64,000 nt of DNA from DASYQD01 sp963846495. Its GTDB lineage: Bacteria > Acidobacteriota > Thermoanaerobaculia > Multivoradales > JAIOJS01. A program made the translations under genes and the position numbers. The stretch is taken from contig CAWJWP010000012.1 of assembly GCA_963846495.1 (NCBI GenBank), positions 129,575 to 193,574 on the forward strand. The letters are read 5' to 3'. The first letter of the stretch is position 1. Each line of letters opens with the position of its first letter. Below the pieces are notes generated by a model. It searched no databases, was not told where the DNA came from, and saw nothing but the letters and a program-made list of their open reading frames with translations. Positions 29,635 to 37,963 of the stretch are shown here, one piece after another.

Positions 29635-30621
29635 TCAGCGATCGACCAGCCGCTGTGAGCCCTCGGAGTAGCGGGCGCCGCGCACGTCGATCCGTGCGGC
29701 GGCGCTCTCGATCTCGCGGAGGTCGTCAGGCGTGAGCTCGACGGCGGTCGCGCCGAGGTTCTCTTCCAGGCGGTGCACCTTCGTCGTGCCCGGGATCGGC
29801 ACGATCCAGGGCTTGCGGGCGAGCAGCCAGGCGAGCGCGATCTGCGCCGGCGTGGCGTTCTTCGCCGCCGCGATCGTCCGTAGCAGGTCCACCATCGCCT
29901 GATTCGCCTGCCGGTTCTCGGGCGAGAAGCGGGGCACCGAGCTCCTGAAGTCGGTGCTGTCGAACGTCGTCGTCTCGTCGATCTTGCCGGTGAGGAAGCC
30001 GCGGCCCAGCGGGCTGAAGGGGACGAAGCCGATGCCGAGCTCCTCGAGCGTCGGCAGCACCTCCGCTTCCGGCTCGCGCCACCAGAGCGAGTACTCGCTC
30101 TGCAGCGCGGCGACTGGTTGCACCGCGTGGGCGCGGCGGATGGTCTTCGTGCCGGCTTCGGAGAGGCCGAAGTGCCTGACTTTGCCTTGCTGGATTAGCT
30201 CCTTCACGGCGCCCGCGACGTCCTCGATCGGCACCTGCGGGTCCACGCGGTGTTGGTAGAAGAGGTCGATCGTCTCGGTCCTCAATCGCCGCAGCGATGC
30301 CTCGGCGACCTCCTTGACGTGCTCGGGCCGGCTGTCGACGCCGGTCGTGGCGCCGTTCTCGATCTTGAAGCCGAACTTGGTGGCGATCGCCACCTGCTCG
30401 CGGAACGGCGCCAGGGCTTCGCCGACGAGCTCCTCGTTGGCGAAGGGGCCGTAGACCTCGGCGGTGTCGAAGAGAGTGACGCCGCGCTCGACGGCGGCGC
30501 GAATCACCGCGATCCCCGCCTGGCGATCGATCGCCGGGCCGTAGCCGGAGCTGATGCCCATGCAGCCGAACCCGAGCTCCGACACTTCCAGTCCGCTCTT
30601 GCCTAGTTGGCGCTTCTTCAT
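29635..30621 (-). CDS. aldo/keto reductase
   Basis: 328 residues, (beta/alpha)8-barrel NADPH-dependent oxidoreductase. Catalytic tetrad residues are visible: Asp in LFDTAEVYGP, the Tyr of that motif, Lys in AIATKFGF and His in LFYQHRVDP. The C-terminal NADP-binding part (AWLLARKPWIVPIPGTTKVH) matches the AKR13-like family of general aldehyde/ketone reductases. It starts with MKKRQLGKSGLEVSELGFG and is of full family length, convergent with the TonB receptor. Substrate unknown. Confidence 0.93.
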   Translation of the reverse strand: MKKRQLGKSGLEVSELGFGCMGISSGYGPAIDRQAGIAVIRAAVERGVTLFDTAEVYGPFANEELVGEALAPFREQVAIATKFGFKIENGATTGVDSRPEHVKEVAEASLRRLRTETIDLFYQHRVDPQVPIEDVAGAVKELIQQGKVRHFGLSEAGTKTIRRAHAVQPVAALQSEYSLWWREPEAEVLPTLEELGIGFVPFSPLGRGFLTGKIDETTTFDSTDFRSSVPRFSPENRQANQAMVDLLRTIAAAKNATPAQIALAWLLARKPWIVPIPGTTKVHRLEENLGATAVELTPDDLREIESAAARIDVRGARYSEGSQRLVDR

Positions 30622-30695
30622 GGCCTCAGCGTAGTACGAGCGCCGGAGCGGGTGCTTCGAGCGAGGCGCGCTCGTCGCTGTGCGATAGTCGCCGC

Positions 30696-32960
30696 GTGAT
30701 CCCGGTCGGCACGCGGGTCGGCCGCTACGTCGTCACCGAGCACCTCGGCACCGGCGGCATGGGTGCCGTCTACGCCGCGCTCGACGAGCGGCTCGGGCGC
30801 AAGGTGGCGCTCAAGGCGATCCGCCACGAGCGGCGGCTCGACGCCGAGACGCAGGCGCGCTTCCTGCGCGAGGCGCGCCTCCTGTCGCAGCTCGACCATC
30901 CGAACGTCTGCCGCATCTACGAGCTGCTGCAGGCAGGCGACGAGGACTTCCTCGTCCTCGAGCTGATCCGCGGGCGCTCGCTCAAGGAGGCGCTGCGCCA
31001 GGGGCTCGAGCCGCGGCGGCGGATGGCGGTGGCGCTGCAGGTCTGCTCGGCGCTGGTGGCGGCGCACGGCCGCAACGTCATCCACCGCGACTTGAAGCCC
31101 GACAACGTGCTGCTCGCCGAGGACGGCACCGCCAAGGTGCTCGACTTCGGCGTCGCGCGCTCGCTCGACGAAGAGCTGCTGCCGGCGACGCTCGCTGCCG
31201 GCGAGCCCGGCGAGCCGATCGCCGAGGACGACGGCGAGCTCCGCACCAAGCTCGGCCGCATCCTCGGCACCGCCGGCTACATGAGCCCCGAGCAGGCGCG
31301 CGGCGAGCCCACCTCGGCGGCGGGCGACATGTACTCGTTCGGGCTGCTGCTGCAGGAGCTGTTCACCGGCGAGCCGCCGTACGAGCGCGGGGCGCCGCTG
31401 CCGGTCGTCGTCGAGCGCGCCTCGCGCGGCGAGACGGTGCCGTTCAGCGGCCTCGATCCCGACCTCACGGCGCTCATCGAACGGCTGCAGTCGCTGGCGC
31501 CGGCGGCGCGGCCGTCGGCGGTCGACACCTTCGAGCGCTTGCAGTGGATCCGCCGCAAGCCGGCGCGGCGGCGGCGCAACCTGCTGCTCGGCGCCGCGGC
31601 GGCGGTGCTGCTGGCGATGGCGGTCGCGACCTCGGTGCTCGCCTGGCGCGTCTCGCGCGAGGCGGAGCGCGCCAACCGCGAGGCGGCGCGCGCGGGCGAA
31701 GCGGCGGACGCCGCGCGCGAGGTGTCGGACTTCCTGGTCGGCGTCTTCGCCGTTGCCGATCCCGGCGAGACGCGCGGCAGCACGGTGACCGCCCGCGAGC
31801 TGCTCGACCGCGGCGCCGAGCGCGTGCGCGGGCTGGAGGGTCAGCCGCTGCTGCAGGCGCGGCTGATGGGCTCGATGGGGAAGGCGTACGAGCAGCTCGG
31901 GCTGTTCGCCCAGGCCGACGAGCTGCTCGGCGGCGCGCTGCGGCTGCGCGAGCGGCACCTCGGCGCCGACCACGCCGAGACGATCGACAGCATGACGCAG
32001 TACGCGTACCTGCTGCGCACGCGCGGCGATCTCGATGCGTCGGCGGCGCTCTTGGCGCGCGCCGTCGAGAGCGGCGAGCGCGTGCTCGACCCGCTCGATC
32101 CGCTGCTCGCGACGAGCCGTCAACGGTCTCGGCATCGTGCGCTGGAACCAGGGGCGCTTCGAGGAAGCCGAGAAGCTCTACCGCCGCGCCCTCGACATCC
32201 GCCGGCGGGCGCACGTCGAGCCGCGCGAGGTGGCGGCGAGCCTCGACAACCTCGCCATCCTGCTCAAGGACACCGGGCGCGGCGGCGAGGCCGAGCCGCT
32301 CTATCGCCAGGCGCTGCAGCTGCGCGAGCAGGCGCTCGGCCCGTGGCACCCGCACCTCGCGCGCAGCCTCAACAACCTCGGCGAGCTCTATCGCGAGCAG
32401 GGGCGCTACGCCGACGCGATGCCGCTCTACCGGCGAGCCCTCGCGATCTGGGAGAAGGTGAACGGGCCCGAGCACCCGTCCGTCGCCGGCGTGCTCGATC
32501 AACATCGGCACCGTGGAGATCGAGCTCGGCCAGTTCGACGACGCTGAGCGCGACCTCCGCCGCGCCCTCGCGGTGATCGAGGCGAAGCTCGGGCCGGGGC
32601 ACGAGTGGGCCGGCCACGGGCTGCTGACGCTCGCGCAGCTGGAAGCGAAGCGCGAGCGGCAGCGCGAGGCGGAGGCGTACAGCCGCCGCGCGCTGGCGGT
32701 ATGGGAGAAGGGCCTCGACGCCGACCATCCGCTGATCGCCGACGCGCTGGCGGAGCTCGCGGCGGCGCTCGCCGCGCAGGGGCGCTCGGCTGAGGCGGCT
32801 GCGGCGCTCACTCGCGCGGTCGACTTGCTGGCGGCGCGCCAACCGGCACCGCCGAACCTCGGTGAGCTGCAGCAGCGGCTGGCGTCGCTGCGGCAGACGG
32901 CGGCGGCGGCGCCGCTGCTCGAGCCGAGCCGCTCGGCAGACGCCAGGGCAACGGCGAGTG
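30696..32960 (+). CDS. Ser/Thr protein kinase with TPR sensor domain (two frame breaks)
   Basis: Starts at a GTG (IPVGTRVGRYVVTEHLGTGG). Hanks-type kinase domain at about 10-280 with GTGGMGAVYAAL, catalytic Lys in VALKAIR, HRDLKPDN, DFGVAR and GTAGYMSPEQAR; then a transmembrane helix (LLLGAAAAVLLAMAVATSVL) and an array of TPRs of the NB-ARC/TPR_12 type (AVNGLGIVRWNQGRFEEAEK and so on) facing the periplasm. Frame changes occur near 32117 and near 32497 (CTC-ATC read as ctcgatc). After about 32900 the frame stays open to 33547 across an antisense cupin gene and a repeat; I treat that tail as spurious and end the gene near 32960. Confidence 0.85.
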
Positions 32961-32963
32961 CTC

Positions 32964-33010
32964 GTAGGGTGCGCTCTGCGCCCTCGAGCGGCGGGAGACG
33001 GTGCGCAGTG
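32964..33010. repeat. degenerate copy of the GTAGGGTGCGC inverted repeat
   Basis: One arm (gtagggtgcgctctgcgc, 32964-32981) matches the repeat at 46996-47046 exactly, while the other is reduced to ggtgcgcag (33000-33008) with a longer, GC-rich loop. It lies between the convergent kinase and cupin genes, where an intergenic repeat or bidirectional terminator would be expected. That supports ending both genes at its edges. Confidence 0.6.
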
Positions 33011-33051
33011 GAGACAAACCCGGGGCGGGGACGGGTGGGGGTGGCAGCGGG

Positions 33052-33511
33052 CTACTCGCGGCCGTTCGTAGGGCACGATGTGCTCCCACTCGCTGGCGTC
33101 GGAGCGGGCGACGACGGCCACCACCGGCTCGCTGTCGCTCAAGTTGAAGACCTCGTGCGGCACGCCGGGGGCGATGAAGATGAAGTCGCCGGCCTCGTTG
33201 TCGATGCTCTCGCGCAGGCCGTCGCCGTACTCGTGGCGCACGCGGCCCTGGAGGATGTAGAGCATCACCTCGAAGCCGACGTGAACGTGGGCGCGGGCGA
33301 CGCCGCCGGGCGGGATGGTGGCGAGGTTCATCGACAGCTGTTGCGCGCCGACGTTCTTGGCCGACAGCCCGGCCCGGTAGCGGATGCCGTTCCAGCCGCG
33401 CTCGCTGCCGCCGCCGCGCAGCACGGCGATGCCGCCGTGGTCCTCGACGTCGCGGCGCAGCTCGTCGGTGGTGAGGTCGTCGATCGGCAGTGCGGTGGTC
33501 GGCTCGCTCAT
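33052..33511 (-). CDS. cupin-domain protein (3' end uncertain)
   Basis: About 150 residues from the ATG at 33511, with Shine-Dalgarno gaggag close upstream. Single cupin domain: motif 1 PGGVARAHVHVGFEVMLYIL (metal-binding His-x-His and Glu) and motif 2 FIFIAPGVPHEVFNLSD. Small cupins of this type bind a metal and act as sugar- or dioxygenase-like enzymes or as regulators; no specific role is visible. The conserved part ends EWEHIVPYERP. The observed frame then stays open for another 220 residues of low-complexity sequence; a one-base shift would give a TAG at 33052-33054, which I take as the likely end. Confidence 0.75.
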
Positions 33512-33560
33512 GGATCCTCCTCGGGGAGACACATCGTACGTGCATGAGAGACTCGCGAGC

Positions 33561-34794
33561 ATGAGGCGATGCGGCGTGGTTGCGATGGCGTTGATGCTTG
33601 GTCTGTTGATCGCGACGGCGACGTTCGCCGACGAAGCGGCGAACGCGCCTGCCTCGCGCGAACAGCAGTCGCCGCGGATTCGACGACATCGCCCGGCGCT
33701 GCGGTGGCTGGAACCAACACGCCGGCCGTCGATCGCGGCCGCCGCCGCGCGCCTCGCCGCGCTGGCGCTCGCTTGCGTGCACCAGGAGTACCCGAACAAG
33801 GTCTCGCACGTGCTGGCGGGCGACGCCGACGCCAAGCCGCCGCGCGAGCTGCACCCGGCGTTCTACGGCTGCTACGACTGGCATTCGTCGGTGCACGGCC
33901 ATTGGCTGCTGGCGCGGCTCGCCCGTCGCGGTCTCGACGAGCGCCGACCGCGGCGCGCGCCCGCGCCGCGCTCGCCGCGAGCCTCACGCCGGAGCGCATC
34001 GCCGCCGAGGTCGACGTACCTGCGCGCTCCCGGCCGCGCCTCGTACGAGCGGCCGTACGGTCTCGCCTGGCTGCTGCAGCTCGCGCTCGAGCTGCGCGAG
34101 TGGGCCGCCGATCCGGCCGCGACGCCCGAGGTGCGCGCGCAGGCGGAAGCGTGGCAGCAGGCGCTCGCGCCGCTCGTCTTCGCTTCGCGCGAGCAGCTCG
34201 CGATCTGGCTGCCCAAGCTCGCCTATCCGATCCGCATCGGCGAGCACGACCAGACCGCGTTCGCGTTCGGCCTCGTGCTCGACTGGGCGCGCGGCAGCGG
34301 CGACGCCGAGATGGCGGCGCTGGTCGAGAAGACGACGCTGCGGCTCTACGAGGCGGACCGCGCGTGTCCGCTCGCGTACGAGCCGTCAGGGCAGGATTTC
34401 CTGTCGCCGTGTCTCGCCGAGGCCGACCTCATGCGTCGCGTGATGGCGCCGCCGCGATTCGCGGAGTGGCTCGCGGGCTTCCTGCCGCAGCTGCCGCGCG
34501 ACGGCTCGGCGGGCTGGCTGCCGGTCGGCATCGTCACCGACCGCGCCGACCCCAAGCTCGCCCACCTCGACGGCCTCAACCTCTCGCGCGCCTGGATGCT
34601 CGAGGGCATCGCCGCCGGCATGCCAGAGAGACGACGCGCGCCGCGCCGCTCTGCTCGCCGCCGCCGTCGCTCACCGCGACGCGGCGCTGCCGCACGTCAC
34701 CGGCGAGCACTACGAAGGCGGCCACTGGCTGGGCAGCTTCGCCACCTACCTGGTGACGCAGCGCGGCCTGCCGCCGGGCGCCGGCGCGCGCTGA
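33561..34794 (+). CDS. DUF2891 family protein (at least three frame breaks)
   Basis: Signal-peptide-like start (VVAMALMLGLLIATATFADE) followed by a DUF2891 domain: HQEYPNKVSHVLAGD, LHPAFYGCYDWHSSVHGHWL, PGRASYERPYGLAWLLQLA and GLNLSRAWMLEGIA are recognisable. The repeated His/Trp-rich motifs and (alpha/alpha)-barrel-like helical pattern suggest an enzyme, but the family has no assigned function. Frame changes occur near 33940 (one base missing), 34013 (GTC-ACG read as gtcgacg) and 34625. In the last frame the protein ends GEHYEGGHWLGSFATYLVTQ with stop at 34792-34794. Divergent from the cupin gene. Confidence 0.75.
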
Positions 34795-34874
34795 GAGCGG
34801 TCCATCGAACGGCTGTAAGGGTGAGCCTCCGCTTTCCGTCTGAAGGGACGGACAGAGGAGACGAACGTGGCAAT

Positions 34875-35477
34875 ATGGAGGCAGGCGGCATGGGAGAGGC
34901 CACCGTGCAGACGCTCACCCCGACAGCCAAGCTCACGCTCTACGACTACGAGCGTTTCCCGGAAGACGGGCAGCGGCACGAGGTCATCGACGGGGTGGAG
35001 GTCGTGACCGCCCAGCCCGTCCTGCGGCACCAGCGGGTGCTCGGTCGGCTATACATTGCCGTCAACACGGCAGTGGAGTCGCAGGGCGACGGCAGCGAGG
35101 TCTTCTTCGCGCCCACCGGCGTCATCCTCTCGCCGCACGACATCGTCGAACCGGACCTCCTCTACGTCGGTGCTGCGCGGGGCGCGATCCTGGAGACCAA
35201 ATACGTGCACGGCGCGCCGGACCTCGTCGCCGAAGTGTTGTCGCCGAGCAGCCGGCGCACGGACGAGACACTGAAGAAGGCGCGTTACGAGCTGTTCGGC
35301 GCCATCGAGCTGTGGATCGTCGACCCCGATGCCGATGTCGTTCGCCTCTACCGCCGCGAGCGGGTCGGCAGCGGCTTCGGCCTGCCGATCGAGCTCAGCG
35401 CCGAGCGCGACGACGTGCTGACGACGCCGCTGCTGCCGGCGCTGTCGCTACGACTCGCCGCCCTGTTCGCTCGCTGA
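34875..35477 (+). CDS. Uma2 family endonuclease-like protein (DUF820)
   Basis: 200 residues. The PD-(D/E)XK-like fold of the Uma2 family: LYDYERFPEDGQRHEVIDGV, then IVEPDLLYVGA and APDLVAEVLSPSSRRTDETL with the characteristic Asp/Glu-x-Leu residues, ending in a typical strand (VVRLYRRE). Uma2 proteins are abundant in cyanobacteria and Acidobacteriota; a nuclease role is predicted from fold only. A paralogue lies at 54136-54765 and shares the upstream pattern gtggca...atggag. A start at 34890 is an alternative. Confidence 0.85.
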   Translation: MEAGGMGEATVQTLTPTAKLTLYDYERFPEDGQRHEVIDGVEVVTAQPVLRHQRVLGRLYIAVNTAVESQGDGSEVFFAPTGVILSPHDIVEPDLLYVGAARGAILETKYVHGAPDLVAEVLSPSSRRTDETLKKARYELFGAIELWIVDPDADVVRLYRRERVGSGFGLPIELSAERDDVLTTPLLPALSLRLAALFAR

Positions 35478-35541
35478 GCCGAGGCGTCTCCGGCGCACGA
35501 CCCTCGAGCCGCGTCGCTTCGAGTCGCGCTATCGTCCGCGC

Positions 35542-36186
35542 ATGGCGCGACTCGCCGGCGTCGAGCGCAAGCCGAGCCTGCTCGTGCGGTTCGTCTTCTT
35601 CCTCACGCGGCGCCGCCTCGGCCACGTGCTGCGGCCGATGCGCATTCGCGCCCTGCGGCCGGGCCTCCTGTTCGCCGGCAGCGCCATGGACCTCGCGAGC
35701 GAGCCGAAGACTGTTCCCGGCTCGGTCGCGAAGCTCGCGCAGGTGCAGGTGGCGATGCGCATCGGCTGCCCGTTCTGAATCGACATCAACTCTGCCGGCG
35801 GCAGAGCGCACGGGCTGGACGAGGCGAAGCTCGAGGCGCTCGCCGACTGGCGCGCGTCGACGGCGTTCGACGATCGCGAGCGTGCCGCGCTCGGCCTCGC
35901 TGACGCCATGACCGACACGCCTGCGGTGGTGCCCGATGCGCTCTGGGAGGAGCTGCGCCTCACTTCGACGATCGACAGCTCGTCGAGCTCGCCTCCGCTA
36001 TCGCCTGGGAGAACCACCGCGCGCGCTTCAACCGCACCTTCCTGATCGAAGCCGAAGGGCTTTTCACGCGGCGCCTATTGTCCGATTCCGGATGCGTTGG
36101 CCGGGTACTCCACGTCACGCTTCGACGTCGAGCGGATAGTGATCGGAGAGATCCATCTCCCCCTCCTCGCTCTGGTAGAGAAATGA
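35542..36186 (+). CDS. CMD/AhpD-like protein with in-frame TGA at the CxxC motif (selenoprotein candidate; two frame breaks downstream)
   Basis: Carboxymuconolactone decarboxylase-like protein. The first 78 codons (MARLAGVERKPSLLVRFVFF to VAMRIGCPF) lead to a TGA at 35776-35778, after which the same frame continues IDINSAGGRAHGLDEAKLEA. In the family this position is the second Cys of the redox CxxC motif, so the reading is Cys-Pro-Phe-(Sec or Cys). A perfect 7-bp hairpin lies 12 bases after the TGA. The frame then changes near 35958 (HFDDRQLVELASAIAWENHR follows) and near 36060 in a T-run (GFSRGAYCPIPDA follows). AhpD-like selenoproteins are known; a TGC-to-TGA sequence error is the rival explanation. 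The last codons overlap the convergent phosphoesterase gene. Confidence 0.65.
35790..35806 (+). promoter_or_regulatory. candidate bacterial SECIS hairpin
   Basis: ctctgcc-ggc-ggcagag: seven perfect base pairs with a three-base loop whose first two bases are G. The loop begins 18 bases after the TGA at 35776-35778, inside the 16-37-base window given for bacterial SECIS elements, which usually have a G among the first two loop bases. The hairpin sequence also encodes conserved residues (SAGGR), so its presence may be partly coincidental. Confidence 0.4.
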
Positions 36187-36966
36187 GCGGAGAACATTTG
36201 CTGACGTCGGCTCAAAACCGCGGCTGAACACGTAATCCAGTCGCTGGACGACTTTGTTCTCCGCATCAGCGAGTGCGAAATACGGGACCAGCGCATTTGT
36301 CACGCCGTCGTAGGTGTATCCATGATCCAGCTCCGCGTCGGTGTGGACGGCGCGATAGGCATCGGTCATTCCGAGCGCGCCTAACGACTTGAGCAGGAAC
36401 TCGTACTCAGCGGTCGGCATGCCGAGCATGTCCTCGCCGACGACGTTTAAGTCACCGGCGAGAATGGCCGGCGTGGAGACGCCGGCCCACTCCCTGATTC
36501 CTTTGGCCAACTGTTCGATATTGGACATTCTCGCGTTCACCTCGGCCGTTCCGTTTCCCGCCTGCGTGTGGGTCAGCGCAACGGCGACGGTCTCGGCTCC
36601 CGTATCGATCCTTGCCAGAACGAAACCCTTCTGACTGAACGCGTCCGCGCCAGCCAGATGGTCGTATCTGGTGAACTCGCTGGCGGCGATCGGAAACCGG
36701 CTGAGAAGCAAGAGACCCGAGCCAATCTCGAATAGATTGTCATTCTCATCCCAGGCCGAATGCGCGAACGGATCCTCCAACAGCGTCCTGAGGCGGCTCT
36801 TCGACTTATTCGCCCACACTTCACTGAATCCGATCAAGTCGTAGCTGCCGGCGAGGACAGCCGCGGCGATGAGATCGAGCCGCGTGGCGTCCTCGAAAAC
36901 GGAGCCGCCGTCCATCCCGACGATAGTGTTGAAAAACAGGTGGCTGTTGTAGCCGAGAACGCGCAT
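36115..36966 (-). CDS. endonuclease/exonuclease/phosphatase (DNase I-fold) family protein
   Basis: 283 residues. DNase I-like fold: Asn in LGYNSHLF, Glu in LIGFSEVWAN, ALTHTQAGNGTAEVNARMSN, GDLNVVGED, DYVFSR and the terminal SDHYPLDVEA catalytic His. These motifs match sphingomyelinase/DNase-like phosphodiesterases; nuclease versus phospholipase activity cannot be told from sequence. No signal peptide is evident. ATG at 36966 with gaggag 5-10 bases upstream. Last gene of a lower-GC three-gene unit behind the aegerolysin-like gene (11-base gap). Confidence 0.85.
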   Translation of the reverse strand: MRVLGYNSHLFFNTIVGMDGGSVFEDATRLDLIAAAVLAGSYDLIGFSEVWANKSKSRLRTLLEDPFAHSAWDENDNLFEIGSGLLLLSRFPIAASEFTRYDHLAGADAFSQKGFVLARIDTGAETVAVALTHTQAGNGTAEVNARMSNIEQLAKGIREWAGVSTPAILAGDLNVVGEDMLGMPTAEYEFLLKSLGALGMTDAYRAVHTDAELDHGYTYDGVTNALVPYFALADAENKVVQRLDYVFSRGFEPTSANVLRSFLYQSEEGEMDLSDHYPLDVEA

Positions 36967-36977
36967 ACGAGCTCCTC

Positions 36978-37910
36978 TCAGCCCTGACGCCGGAGAGCGT
37001 CTTTGACTCGTTCGATCTGCCACCCCGCCTCGGATTCCCATTGCGTGGCGCTGACGGCTGCCCGCGCACACGATCCAGCGTTGCGCAGCGCGTCATTCCC
37101 ATTGTGGGTGAACGCGAAAAGCACGGCCTCGAGCGCTGCCCCGGCCGGTCCGTGGGTCTTCGTAAACTTGCCGCCCGTCCGTTCCGCGCGCAGAGGTTCA
37201 TGCAGCCGGCGCACTTCGTTCTCAGCGACATCGCCCTCCCCCCATCCCCGCAGCATTTCGATCAGCGAGCGCGGCCGTGACTCGCCGGGGAACTTCGACT
37301 CGAATGCCGGCAGCGCGTGCTCCGCAAACTCACAGGCCAGGCGGTGCGCGGTCTTGTCGTCCAGAAGCCCGACGTCGACGATGCACCAGAGCTTGGCGCC
37401 GGAATCGAAGTCCTCATTGAGCATGTCGAGGAGCGTGACTCTGGCCCGGCCGCGAATCAATCCGGCCACGCGCTCGACGCCATAGTCGCGGCACTTCGGC
37501 ATCGCCAACAGTTCCTCGGCGGAAATCGAATTCAGGGTCGGAGGTTTCGGGCTGATCGTATACGTCGTAACGATGTCATGCCCGGTCGTCGGACATGTAC
37601 AGACGTACGAGTAGAGCAGCGGCGATCCCTCGAATGCCACGATGCTGCAGGAGTTGTCCGCGTTGTAGGGGCAGTCGAACGTCATTTTGAATTTCGTGCC
37701 ATCTCCGGCGATATAAGTGACATCGCCACCGCACCCCTCGGCCTCCCCTTTGCGGCCCTGGGCTTTAAACGCGTCCACGCCGTCTGTATTGATCGGGATA
37801 CTGGTAGCCGGATAGCCCGCTTCGAATTTTCCGTACCGGAGAGCCTGCTCCGTCAGCCCCAGCGCGGTGCTCGTCACGATCCTGCCCTTGTCCTTGTAGT
37901 TCTCAGCCAT
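36978..37910 (-). CDS. aegerolysin-like domain fused to Imm5-like immunity domain
   Basis: 310 residues. Residues about 5-125 show the aegerolysin pattern: GKFEAGY, AFKAQGRKGEAEGCGG, then a GDGTKF...FDCPYN core matching the GR..A..GT.G...DG.TK...WDCP signature of ostreolysin/RahU-type lipid-binding proteins. Residues about 190-310 (EFAEHALPAFESKFPGESRP, then Ala-rich helices ending in WESEAGWQIERVKDALR) match the putative immunity domain Imm5. ATG at 37910 with gaggag upstream. Aegerolysins bind membrane lipids and act as pores with a protein partner. Domain calls are by eye; the fusion itself is unfamiliar to me. Confidence 0.55.
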   Translation of the reverse strand: MAENYKDKGRIVTSTALGLTEQALRYGKFEAGYPATSIPINTDGVDAFKAQGRKGEAEGCGGDVTYIAGDGTKFKMTFDCPYNADNSCSIVAFEGSPLLYSYVCTCPTTGHDIVTTYTISPKPPTLNSISAEELLAMPKCRDYGVERVAGLIRGRARVTLLDMLNEDFDSGAKLWCIVDVGLLDDKTAHRLACEFAEHALPAFESKFPGESRPRSLIEMLRGWGEGDVAENEVRRLHEPLRAERTGGKFTKTHGPAGAALEAVLFAFTHNGNDALRNAGSCARAAVSATQWESEAGWQIERVKDALRRQG

Positions 37911-37963
37911 GGTCTTTCTCCTCAATGCGGATGACTTCGTTTGTTACTGCTGAATCAACCCCT

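Noticed and set aside
32940..33547. Kinase-TPR frame remaining open to 33547
   Set aside because: The tail is low-complexity, antisense to a clear cupin gene and crosses a dispersed repeat, so the real gene should end near 32960.
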